From an uncultured Olsenella sp. (lineage in GTDB: Bacteria; Actinomycetota; Coriobacteriia; Coriobacteriales; Atopobiaceae): DNA of 5,539 nucleotides. A program made the translations under genes and the position numbers. Location of the stretch: the NCBI GenBank assembly GCA_959598545.1, contig CAUGFC010000109.1, positions 1 to 5,539 of the forward strand. The letters run 5' to 3'. Positions 1 through 5,021 of this stretch are shown here, piece by piece. The first letter of the stretch is position 1. Every line of letters starts with the position of its first letter. The notes beneath the pieces are model-generated. The model searched no databases and was not told where the DNA came from. It worked only from the letters and a program-made list of their open reading frames with translations.

Positions 1-1245
1 TTCCACGACGTGCTCGGCGACGTGATGGCCCACGGGCACACGCACTACTGGCTGCACGGCGGGCGCGGCTCCACGAAGAGCTCGTTCATCAGCGTGTGCA
101 TCGTCCTTCTCCTCCTGGCGCGACCGGAGGCGAACGCCGTGGTGGTGCGGCGCTTCTCGAACACGCTGCGCGACTCGGTGTTCCAGCAGGTGACGTGGGC
201 CATCGCGGAGCTGGGGCTCGAGCGGTGGTTCCGGGCCCGCATCTCGCCGATGGAGATCACGTACCTGCCCACGGGGCAGCGCGTCGTGTTCCGCGGCGCC
301 GACGACCCACTCAAGCTCAAGGGCGTGAAGTTCACGCGCGGGTACTGCGCCGTCACGTGGTTCGAGGAGCTCGACCAGTTCGACGGGATCGACGCGGTGC
401 GGAGCATCCTGAACTCGCTCAGGCGCGGCGGCGAGGACTTCTGGATCTTCTACAGCTACAACCCTCCCCGAACGCTCTGGAGCTGGGTGAACCGCGAGAA
501 GCTGGAGCGCGAGCGGCGCTCGGACACGCTCGTGCGGCAGTCGAGCTACCTCGACGTGATCGAGAGCCACCCGGAGTGGCTGGGCGGGCCCTTCGTGGAG
601 GAGGCCGAGTACCTGCGCGAGGTCGACGAGCAGGCGTGGCGCTCTGAGTACCTGGGAGAGGTCACGGGGACGGGCGGCTCGGTCTTCAACAACGTCGTGA
701 GCGTGCGCCTGTCCGACGCGGCGTGCCGGGGCTTCTCGCGCACGCGGTGCGGCGTGGACTGGGGCTGGTTCCCGGACCCGTGGCGGTTCGTGCGCTGCGG
801 GTGGGAGCCCGGCGAGCGGCGGCTCACGATCTTCGGCGAGCTGTCGGCCAACAGGATGACGCCCTCGGAGACGGCGGCGATGGTGACCGATGCGCTCACC
901 TATGCGGACGGGCCCGGCGAGGACAGCTACCTCCACGACGAGCTGATCTGGTGCGACGACACGCCGGACGGCAAGCAGAGCATGGCCGTGTGGCGGCGCG
1001 AGGCGGGGCTGCGCGTGCGCCCTGCGAGGAAGAGCAACATGCGGCGCCTCTCCTACGAGTGGCTGGCGGGGCTTCGCGAAATTTGCATCGACCCGGAGCG
1101 GGCGCCGCTCGCCTACGAGGAGTTCAGACTCAAGGAGTACGACCGCGACCGCGACGGCACGTGGCTGGACGACATCCCGGACGGCAACGACCACTCGATC
1201 GATGCGGTGCGCTACGCGATGATGGACGACGTGCTGAGGGGCTAA
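1..1245 (+). CDS. terL: Phage terminase large subunit (PBSX/TIGR01547-like), 5' partial
   Basis: This is the ATPase-nuclease motor that translocates phage DNA into the prohead through the portal and cuts the concatemer. The reading frame is open from base 1 (Phe-His-Asp), so the true start lies upstream; residue numbers here count from the GTG at base 10. The Walker A loop is GGRGSTKSS (residues 17-25, Lys23). A hydrophobic strand ending WFEE (117-120) supplies Walker B and the catalytic Glu. FYSYNPP (147-153) is the coupling motif. The C-terminal RNase H-like nuclease shows the expected acidic residues: Asp250 in GVDWGW, Asp316/317 in WCDD, and Asp394/Asp398 in DHSIDAVRYA. No key residue is missing, so the enzyme looks intact. 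The TAA stop overlaps the stop of the convergent leftward gene. The small subunit would be expected upstream, outside the window. Confidence 0.95.
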   Translation, partial: FHDVLGDVMAHGHTHYWLHGGRGSTKSSFISVCIVLLLLARPEANAVVVRRFSNTLRDSVFQQVTWAIAELGLERWFRARISPMEITYLPTGQRVVFRGADDPLKLKGVKFTRGYCAVTWFEELDQFDGIDAVRSILNSLRRGGEDFWIFYSYNPPRTLWSWVNREKLERERRSDTLVRQSSYLDVIESHPEWLGGPFVEEAEYLREVDEQAWRSEYLGEVTGTGGSVFNNVVSVRLSDAACRGFSRTRCGVDWGWFPDPWRFVRCGWEPGERRLTIFGELSANRMTPSETAAMVTDALTYADGPGEDSYLHDELIWCDDTPDGKQSMAVWRREAGLRVRPARKSNMRRLSYEWLAGLREICIDPERAPLAYEEFRLKEYDRDRDGTWLDDIPDGNDHSIDAVRYAMMDDVLRG

Positions 1246-1664
1246 CAGGAGGGCTTCCGGTTTGGGCGCCGCTTGATGGCCAGCAGGCGCATGAAGTCGT
1301 CGAAGAGGGCCTCGTCGGTCGGCTCGAACATGATCCACTTGCCGTCGTGGTAGGTTCGCGCGCCATCATAGGCAGCCCGGACTTCCGGCGCATAGCCATC
1401 GCGGTTCGCCTCGAACTTCTCACGCTCTGCCTTGCCCAGGACGACCATGAAGCCGACGCAGCCCTCCCTCGCGTAGAGGGCGCACAGGGTCTTCCCGCCC
1501 CTCCTCCACTTGAGTTCGAGGTCCCACGCCTTGCCGCCGGGACCCCAGAGCCGGTCCATGTCGTAGAGCTCGTCGACGCGTCCTGCGAGCGCGTCCCATA
1601 CACCCTGGAGACGCTCGCCGAGCAGGGACGCAAGCTGCTCAGCCTGAGGCTTCGTGTCGGACAT
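1242..1664 (-). CDS. DUF3788 domain-containing protein
   Basis: A 140-aa soluble protein of the DUF3788 family, whose biochemical role is unknown. Family-like features are the W-x-L-x-x-KW block (KAWDLELKW, residues 45-53), the strand KTLCALYA (58-65), the central VVLGKAEREKFE (74-85), YHDGKW (105-110) and the C-terminal LLAIKRRP (127-134). The length is typical and there is no signal peptide or membrane segment. The ATG at 1662-1664 is preceded by a GGAGGAG ribosome site (1671-1677) at 6-nt spacing. It is convergent with terL and the two stops share the four bases CTAA (1242-1245), so no independent terminator separates them. It lies 139 bp downstream of yjdF on the same strand, with a promoter-like sequence in between, so it may be read both from its own promoter and by read-through. 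A leftward gene here is unusual for a packaging operon. The family assignment comes from recalled family features, not from a search. Confidence 0.85.
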   Translation of the reverse strand: MSDTKPQAEQLASLLGERLQGVWDALAGRVDELYDMDRLWGPGGKAWDLELKWRRGGKTLCALYAREGCVGFMVVLGKAEREKFEANRDGYAPEVRAAYDGARTYHDGKWIMFEPTDEALFDDFMRLLAIKRRPNRKPSC

Positions 1665-1705
1665 GGCGTTCTCCTCCGGCTTCGCTCGGACTTATCCACT
1701 CTTTG

Positions 1706-1733
1706 ATTATCCCATAGGCGGAGCGTGCCTCAA
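1706..1733 (-). promoter_or_regulatory. Putative sigma-70-type promoter for the DUF3788 gene
   Basis: On the minus strand TTGAGG (1733-1728) and GATAAT (1711-1706) are separated by 16 bp, and a TG dinucleotide one base before the -10 makes it an extended -10 element. Transcription would begin near 1699, about 35 nt before the ATG. The 139-bp gap (1665-1803) is otherwise unremarkable; I saw no hairpin plus T-run that would end yjdF transcription. Strength is inferred from consensus only. Confidence 0.55.
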
Positions 1734-1803
1734 TTCGCGCCTCATTCCTTCAGTCCCCTTTGGCCCCCGCTGCTGGATGCGAATTTGGCTATGGCAGTGC
1801 CCC

Positions 1804-2226
1804 TCAGTGGCCCCGGCGCTTCCGCTTCGCCTTCTGCTGGCTCTGCTCGAAGCGGCGACGGCGCTCCTCCTCCCGGAGCTCCCTTCTGAGCTCGGCGCTC
1901 TTCTGCGCCATTGCTTCGCGCTGCTCGGCGAGCGCGAGCTGGGCCTTCGTCGAGGGTTTCGCCCTTCTCGCCTCGCGGGCGGCCTCGCGCTGGCGCCGCT
2001 TCGGGTTTCTCGCCATCTCGTGCGTCTCGCAGGCGACAGGCTCGCTGAGCGGCAGCCTCGCCCACTCCCTGAGCACGAAGTCGAGGACCTCCTCGTTCGA
2101 GGGCTCGGCGCCGAACACGACGCGGCACGAGCTCAGGGCGCCGTTCTCGACGCGCTCCACGATCCCCACCCAGAACTGGCCGTCGAAGCGCACGACGAGG
2201 GTGGAGGACACGGTTGTCTTCCGCAT
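1804..2226 (-). CDS. yjdF: YjdF family protein (DUF2992)
   Basis: A 140-aa protein of the YjdF/DUF2992 family. Its molecular function is unknown, but in Gram-positive bacteria the family is controlled by the yjdF riboswitch, which responds to azaaromatic compounds. Motifs in order: FDGQFWVGIVER (14-25), FGAEP (38-42), NPKRRQREA (74-82), STKAQ (92-96), a long charged helix rich in Arg/Glu (about 97-130) and a basic end, KRKRRGH. The length is normal. Its start is set by an AAGGAGG ribosome site (2241-2235 on the minus strand) 8 nt before the ATG at 2226; a longer frame from 2274 would run through the leader and is rejected. The gene lies between terL and the portal gene but faces the other way, with its own promoter and structured leader, and it leads into the DUF3788 gene. 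The name rests on motif recognition, and I am confident of the family. Confidence 0.9.
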   Translation of the reverse strand: MRKTTVSSTLVVRFDGQFWVGIVERVENGALSSCRVVFGAEPSNEEVLDFVLREWARLPLSEPVACETHEMARNPKRRQREAAREARRAKPSTKAQLALAEQREAMAQKSAELRRELREEERRRRFEQSQQKAKRKRRGH

Positions 2227-2234
2227 GGCGAATT

Positions 2235-2343
2235 CCTCCTTTATGTGAGAGCCACGCGGAGAAGGGACAACCAAGGAGGCAGGTTACTGACGGGCGGCGC
2301 CCGCACCCCGACTACCCGACGGGGTCGTGTTTTTATCTCCGAT
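2235..2343 (-). ncRNA. Candidate yjdF riboswitch (azaaromatic-sensing leader)
   Basis: The minus-strand leader of yjdF folds by eye into a multibranched structure. Closing stem P1 is CGGAGA (2341-2336) with TCTCCG (2262-2257). Inside it are ACCCCG (2325-2320) with CGGGGT (2310-2305), GCGGGC (2304-2299) with GCCCGT (2295-2290; three-base loop, one G-T pair), and AACC (2285-2282) with GGTT (2272-2269). The last loop shows CCTCCTT (2279-2273), an exact complement of the AAGGAGG ribosome site (2241-2235). This suggests control of translation by hiding or freeing the ribosome site. The putative transcription start falls about 2 nt before P1, so the whole leader seems to be the RNA element. The class call rests on the downstream gene plus this fold; I could not run a covariance model. 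Confidence 0.72.
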
Positions 2344-2349
2344 GCGCCG

Positions 2350-2378
2350 ATTATACCGTGTTCCTGATCTTCTCGACA
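2350..2378 (-). promoter_or_regulatory. Promoter of yjdF
   Basis: A perfect TATAAT lies at 2355-2350 on the minus strand. The -35 region is poor (TGTCGA at 2378-2373 with 17-bp spacing), so an activator or an upstream element may help. Purine repeats lie just upstream (see 2366-2405). The predicted start near 2343 leaves a leader of about 117 nt. Confidence 0.65.
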
Positions 2379-2405
2379 GCCGATCCGTTCTTTTCGTTCT
2401 TCTCG
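2366..2405. repeat. Short pyrimidine repeats (CTTCTCG / GTTCTTCTCG type)
   Basis: ATCTTCTCG (2368-2374 core), GTTCTTTTCG (2387-2396) and GTTCTTCTCG (2396-2405) stand in near-tandem order. On the minus strand they read as CGAGAAGAAC-type purine repeats overlapping and preceding the -35 of yjdF. Related copies occur at 3610, 3654, 4861, 4870, 4882 and 4966. They could be activator sites or a dispersed sequence family; function is unknown. Confidence 0.5.
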
Positions 2406-2416
2406 TCCCCTGCGGA

Positions 2417-2598
2417 GCAAGACCCGGAACGGGGCTTGCGGAGCCCGCGGAAAGACCGCGGAGGGCGCAGCCCGTAGCGGGCTTGGAGCGGTGCGGAGGG
2501 TGACTGCGCAGCAGGCACCCGCAGCTGCGGAGGCAGACCGCTTGCGGGCTGCCGGAGCTACGGAGTTAGACAGACCATGCCGCCGAGGGTCTGCGGCA
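2417..2598. repeat. Array of short-loop GC hairpins (spacer A)
   Basis: Consecutive hairpins have 2-3 base loops. Hairpin 1: GCAAG (2417-2421) pairs CTTGC (2435-2439) and CCCG (2423-2426) pairs CGGG (2430-2433), with A2422 facing G2434. Next is AGCCCG (2469-2474) with CGGGCT (2478-2483). Another: GGCAG (2532-2536) pairs CTGCC (2549-2553) and CCGC (2538-2541) pairs GCGG (2544-2547), again with A2537 facing G2548. Competing stems CAGACC (2571-2576)/GGTCTG (2588-2593) and TGCCGC (2578-2583)/GCGGCA (2593-2598) follow. Linkers often read GCGGAG or GGAG. No T-runs follow, so these are not standard terminators. Confidence 0.55.
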
Positions 2599-2660
2599 GG
2601 TGCGGACGTGCCTTGCGGCGGCGTGGGCTGGCTAACGGAGTGCGGAACGCGACGGCTTGC

Positions 2661-2697
2661 CGGCGCGTGGAGCTGAAGCGCCGACCATGGGCGGCGC
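2661..2697. repeat. Three-arm palindrome with two exclusive hairpins
   Basis: GCGCCG (2678-2683) can pair either with CGGCGC upstream (2661-2666, 11-base loop) or with an identical CGGCGC downstream (2692-2697, 8-base loop). Only one hairpin can form at a time, as in RNA switches. GC-rich DNA yields six-base matches easily, so chance is a real alternative. Confidence 0.45.
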
Positions 2698-2726
2698 GAC
2701 GGACGAGCGACCTTGGGCGCGAGGAG

Positions 2727-2753
2727 CCTGCTTATGCAGCCCGCATAAGCAGG
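2727..2753. repeat. 11-bp perfect inverted repeat
   Basis: CCTGCTTATGC (2727-2737) and GCATAAGCAGG (2743-2753) are exact reverse complements around a 5-base centre. The arms are less GC-rich than the surroundings, which makes a chance match less likely. No T-run follows on either strand, so it is not an intrinsic terminator. It could be an operator for a dimeric regulator or an RNA hairpin in the portal leader. Confidence 0.7.
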
Positions 2754-3049
2754 AACATGGATGCCTTTGACTGCAATAGTGGAGATAGCGGCCATACGAC
2801 GGGGCTTTTGCGCGCATGCATATGCACATGCGGGGAGAGCGGTATAGGCGTGGGCGCGGTAGGCAGGAAGAACGGGAGAACAAGAGAGAGCACGGACACA
2901 GGCGCTGGCGGTAAAGATGGCACGGCAGGGAGCGACGGCTATAGGGGCATGGCCCTCTCGCGTGCTTGCACGGTCTGCGGTATGAGTGGCAGTTTGCGAC
3001 GGGCGCGTAACCTGAGCGGCGAATCGGTTGGCCGCGTGGGAGGTGCGCT

Positions 3050-4585
3050 GTGCAGGGGCTGGATGACGAGTACTGGGTGCCGGAGCATGTGAGGGCGTAT
3101 CTGAAGGGGATGGGGTTCTCGCTGCCCTTGGAGGACATGGAGCCGCACATCCGGGCGTGGGACCGGTGGATGCGGGCGCTCGGGGACTTCTACGACTATA
3201 GGGACACCGACGGCGTCGGGCGGGTGTACGAGGTGCACCGTCGATCCATTCATCCCGCCATGCGGGTGTGCCGGGAGTGGGGGTCGCTGCTGCTGAACGA
3301 CCGGACGCAGGTGGCGTGCGAGGAGCAGGCGTGCACGGACTGGCTCGCGGCGTGGATGGCTCGGACCGGCTTTCTCGCCTCGGCGCAGGAGTGCGTGGTG
3401 CGGGCGTTCGGCCTGGGCACGGGCGCGTGGGCACTCTGGGTGGACGCCGGCGCGGGCGAGGTGCGCGTGAGGAGATACGACGCGCGGATGGTGGTGCCCC
3501 TCACGTGGGACGAGGAGGGCGTGACCGAGTGCGCGTTCGTGACGCGGGCGTTCTGGAGGGGCAGGGCCGTCGACCAGGTGCAGCTGCATCTCAAGGGTGC
3601 GGGCGGGACGTTCTTCTCGCCTGGCGAATCTCTTGGAGGGGCTTCGGCGGCGGGTTCTTCTCGCCTTGCCGATGACGCGGGCGAGGGCACGTATCGGATC
3701 GTGACGGCCTGCTTCGACCGTGACGGGAACCGCGTCGAGCCGGAGGGCGTGTGCCCGGTGTACGACACGGGCTCGGTGTGGCCGACCTTCGCGCTCGTGA
3801 AGCCGGCCGTCGACAACACGCGCGTGGACATGTCGCCCTACGGGCAGTCGGTGTTCGCGGACGCGGTGGACGCGATCCAGGCGGTCGACCTCTGCTACGA
3901 CGCGATGATGTCGGAGATCGACAACGGCAAGATGCGCGTGTTCCTCTCGGACGTGATGTTCGACGTGGAGCGCGACGGCAAGGGCGGGCGCGTGTCCATC
4001 CCCTTCGGCAAGGCTGACTGCACGGTGTTCCGTAAGGTCATGTCGACCGAGGACACGATCCACGAGTTCGCGCCGACCCTGCGCACGGAGGCGCAGGCGC
4101 GGGCGTTCAGGGTCGCGCTGCAGACGCTCGGCGACCTCTGCGGGTTCGGCATCAACTACTTCGACCTCGAGAACGTCGGGTACGTGAAGACGGCCACGGA
4201 GGTGTCGGCGGACAACTCGGCGCTGATGAGGAACATCCGCCGCCACGAGCACGCGCTCGAGGGCGCGATCGCGGGGATCTGCCGGGCGCTGCTCGCGGCC
4301 GAGCGCAGGCTCGGCGTGGGGCTGCCCGACGAGGGGCTCGTGCGCGTGACGTTCGACGACAGCATCATCACGGACACGACGGCCGAGAAGCGCCAGGACA
4401 TGGACGAGGTCGCGGCGGGGCTTCTAGATCCGTGGGAGTACCGCGCCAAGTGGCGCGGCGAGGACGAGGCGACGGCCCGCAGGGGCGCCGCCCGGTCGGG
4501 CACCGGCGACGCCGGGCGCGGGCGAGCCGGATCCGCCAGCGCCGGGGCCGACGGCGCTAAGGCGCGCGCCGCAGGGCGGACGTGA
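3050..4585 (+). CDS. Phage portal protein (SPP1 gp6 / A118-like)
   Basis: The portal forms the ring at the capsid vertex through which DNA enters and leaves, and to which terminase docks. The 511-aa product fits the SPP1 gp6-like family: an N-terminal helical part (VHRRSIHPAMRVCREWGSLLLND, residues 62-84, here covering more than one motif), the wing/stem start (SPYGQSVFADAVDAIQAVD, 262-280), MMSEIDNGKMRVF (286-298), and the clip/crown part with GFGINYFD (365-372) and TATEVSADNS (381-390). The GTG at 3050 follows GGGAGG (3038-3043) at 6-nt spacing. Residues about 184-213 look like an extra loop rich in Gly/Ser/Ala and carry a duplicated DNA motif. The end (about 477-511) is Ala/Gly/Arg low complexity, merging into the hairpin-rich spacer. 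The core appears intact. The minor capsid gene that usually follows is not seen in the next 950 bp. Confidence 0.92.
   Translation: MQGLDDEYWVPEHVRAYLKGMGFSLPLEDMEPHIRAWDRWMRALGDFYDYRDTDGVGRVYEVHRRSIHPAMRVCREWGSLLLNDRTQVACEEQACTDWLAAWMARTGFLASAQECVVRAFGLGTGAWALWVDAGAGEVRVRRYDARMVVPLTWDEEGVTECAFVTRAFWRGRAVDQVQLHLKGAGGTFFSPGESLGGASAAGSSRLADDAGEGTYRIVTACFDRDGNRVEPEGVCPVYDTGSVWPTFALVKPAVDNTRVDMSPYGQSVFADAVDAIQAVDLCYDAMMSEIDNGKMRVFLSDVMFDVERDGKGGRVSIPFGKADCTVFRKVMSTEDTIHEFAPTLRTEAQARAFRVALQTLGDLCGFGINYFDLENVGYVKTATEVSADNSALMRNIRRHEHALEGAIAGICRALLAAERRLGVGLPDEGLVRVTFDDSIITDTTAEKRQDMDEVAAGLLDPWEYRAKWRGEDEATARRGAARSGTGDAGRGRAGSASAGADGAKARAAGRT
3610..3666 (+). repeat. Out-of-frame 13-bp direct repeat inside the portal gene
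   Basis: GTTCTTCTCGCCT occurs at 3610-3622 and 3654-3666. The copies are 44 bp apart, not a multiple of three, so they are translated in different frames: the first within Thr-Phe-Phe-Ser-Pro, the second within Gly-Ser-Ser-Arg-Leu. Codons between them are less GC-biased (TCT, CTT, GGA). The repeat therefore acts at the DNA level, and the segment may be a small insertion. Confidence 0.6.
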
Positions 4586-4662
4586 CGACGGCGTGCGCGC
4601 CCGCATCGGTTGCTGTAGGCCGCGCGAGAGCGGAGGGAGCAGGCTGAGCCCCCTGGCGAGGG

Positions 4663-4721
4663 CAGACCGCGCAGCGGGCTGACCCGAGCCGGCGGCGAAG
4701 ACGCGACCGGAGCGGGGCGCG
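4663..4721. repeat. Short-loop GC hairpins (spacer B)
   Basis: CAG (4663-4665) pairs CTG (4679-4681) and CCGC (4667-4670) pairs GCGG (4674-4677) around a GCA loop, with A4666 facing G4678: the same design as the hairpins at 2417-2439 and 2532-2553. Next, CGCG (4702-4705) pairs CGCG (4718-4721) and CCG (4707-4709) pairs CGG (4713-4715), with A4706 facing GG. The shared geometry supports a common family. Confidence 0.5.
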
Positions 4722-4739
4722 GCCGTGAGGGGGACTCCC

Positions 4740-4775
4740 GCGCGCACGACGGCGGCACGTACGCCCCGTGCGCGC
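4740..4775. repeat. Stem-loop with 9-bp outer stem
   Basis: GCGCGCACG (4740-4748) is the exact reverse complement of CGTGCGCGC (4767-4775). Inside, GGCG (4751-4754) pairs CGCC (4762-4765) around a 7-base loop. No T-run follows on either strand. It might be a processing or termination-related structure in the late transcript; function is unknown. Confidence 0.55.
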
Positions 4776-4860
4776 GACGCAGCGCCGTCGGCCCCGGCGC
4801 GGTCGGCCCCTGGTTGGCAGCGGCCGGTGGCGGCGGTGCCGGATGGGCGGCGAAATACTC

Positions 4861-4894
4861 GTCCTTCTCGTCCTTCTCGACGTTCTTCTCGCCC
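4861..4894. repeat. Tandem CTTCTCG pyrimidine repeats
   Basis: GTCCTTCTCG (4861-4870) is followed by another GTCCTTCTCG sharing its last base (4870-4879), then GTTCTTCTCG (4882-4891). The 15-mer at 4879-4893 is identical to 3607-3621 in the portal gene. This resembles the group at 2366-2405 near yjdF. Confidence 0.6.
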
Positions 4895-4994
4895 TGTACT
4901 TGCCGACAATTCTTTATCGTCTGTCGAAAACGAGGCGCAGGTCAGACGTAGTGTTGCGAAGCGTCGTTCTTCTCATCATCCCTTGTGGGACAAT
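4882..4994 (+). promoter_or_regulatory. Two matched promoter-like modules upstream of the 131-aa gene
   Basis: GTTCTT...GACAAT occurs twice with exactly 17 bp between the hexamers: 4882-4887 with 4905-4910, and 4966-4971 with 4989-4994. The copies are 84 bp apart and share GTTCTTCTC and CTTG internally. GACAAT fits a weak -10, but GTTCTT is a poor sigma-70 -35, so they could be promoters for another sigma factor or activator, or just a tandem duplication. The second would start transcription about 20 nt before the gene. Confidence 0.4.
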
Positions 4995-5021
4995 CGTCTC
5001 GGACGAGGAAGGGAGGACGCC

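Larger units (their letters stand above)
2356..3049. other. Noncoding spacer of about 690 bp before the portal gene
   Basis: No believable gene was found on either strand. Open frames exist only because high GC makes stops rare; their products are Arg/Pro/Ala/Ser-rich and most lack a ribosome site. The left part (about 2407-2700) is an array of short GC hairpins. The middle holds an 11-bp perfect inverted repeat (2727-2753) and a small palindromic site (CGCATG 2813-2818 with CATGCG 2827-2832). The right part (2840-3040) is G/A-rich with no clear structure. A lone TTGACT (2767-2772) resembles a -35, but no good -10 follows at the right spacing, so the portal promoter is not identified. Rightward transcription from terL into the portal would read antisense through the two-gene cassette and this spacer. 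Confidence 0.7.
4586..5021. other. Noncoding spacer of about 435 bp after the portal gene
   Basis: No credible gene was found. The frame open from 4725 on the plus strand is Arg/Ala-rich until the real gene begins at 5022. The left two thirds is very GC-rich with short hairpins (4663-4681, 4702-4721) and a longer stem-loop (4740-4775). From about 4851 composition shifts to AT-richer, pyrimidine-rich DNA with promoter-like modules. No hairpin plus T-run terminator follows the portal stop (TGA, 4583-4585). Confidence 0.65.

Noticed and set aside
723..1706. 327-aa plus-strand frame overlapping terL and the DUF3788 gene
   Set aside because: Shadow of two well-supported genes in other frames, with no domain of its own.
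2227..2274. Upstream start for yjdF at 2274, adding 16 residues
   Set aside because: It lies within the leader RNA, lacks a ribosome site, and family similarity begins only after the ATG at 2226.
2417..2598. Intrinsic terminators among the GC hairpins
   Set aside because: None of the hairpins is followed by a T-run on either strand.
2640..2700. tRNA-like fold in the GC-rich spacer
   Set aside because: No GGTTCGA-type T-loop, acceptor stem pairing or anticodon arm could be built.
2577..3092. Plus-strand frame starting MPPRVCGRCGRAL, with a CxxC that looks like a zinc ribbon
   Set aside because: Only the first residues look protein-like; the rest is Gly/Ser/Arg noise, no ribosome site, and it runs over the 11-bp inverted repeat and into the portal start in another frame.
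2241..3434. 397-aa open frame on the minus strand
   Set aside because: Pro/Arg/Ala/Thr-rich low complexity, no ribosome site or domain, and it overlaps the yjdF leader, the hairpin array and the portal start. High GC explains the absence of stops.
2939..4252. 437-aa open frame on the minus strand
   Set aside because: Antisense shadow of the portal gene: His/Arg/Val-rich, mirrors the portal codon pattern, no family motif.
4861..4975. CRISPR-like array from the CTTCTCG repeats
   Set aside because: Units are about 10 bp, irregularly spaced, with no constant-length spacers and no cas genes.
4725..5021. Upstream extension of the 131-aa gene to an ATG at 4725
   Set aside because: The extension is Arg/Ala/Ser-rich and passes through a stem-loop and promoter-like repeats. 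The GTG at 5022 has a good ribosome site and coincides with the change in composition.
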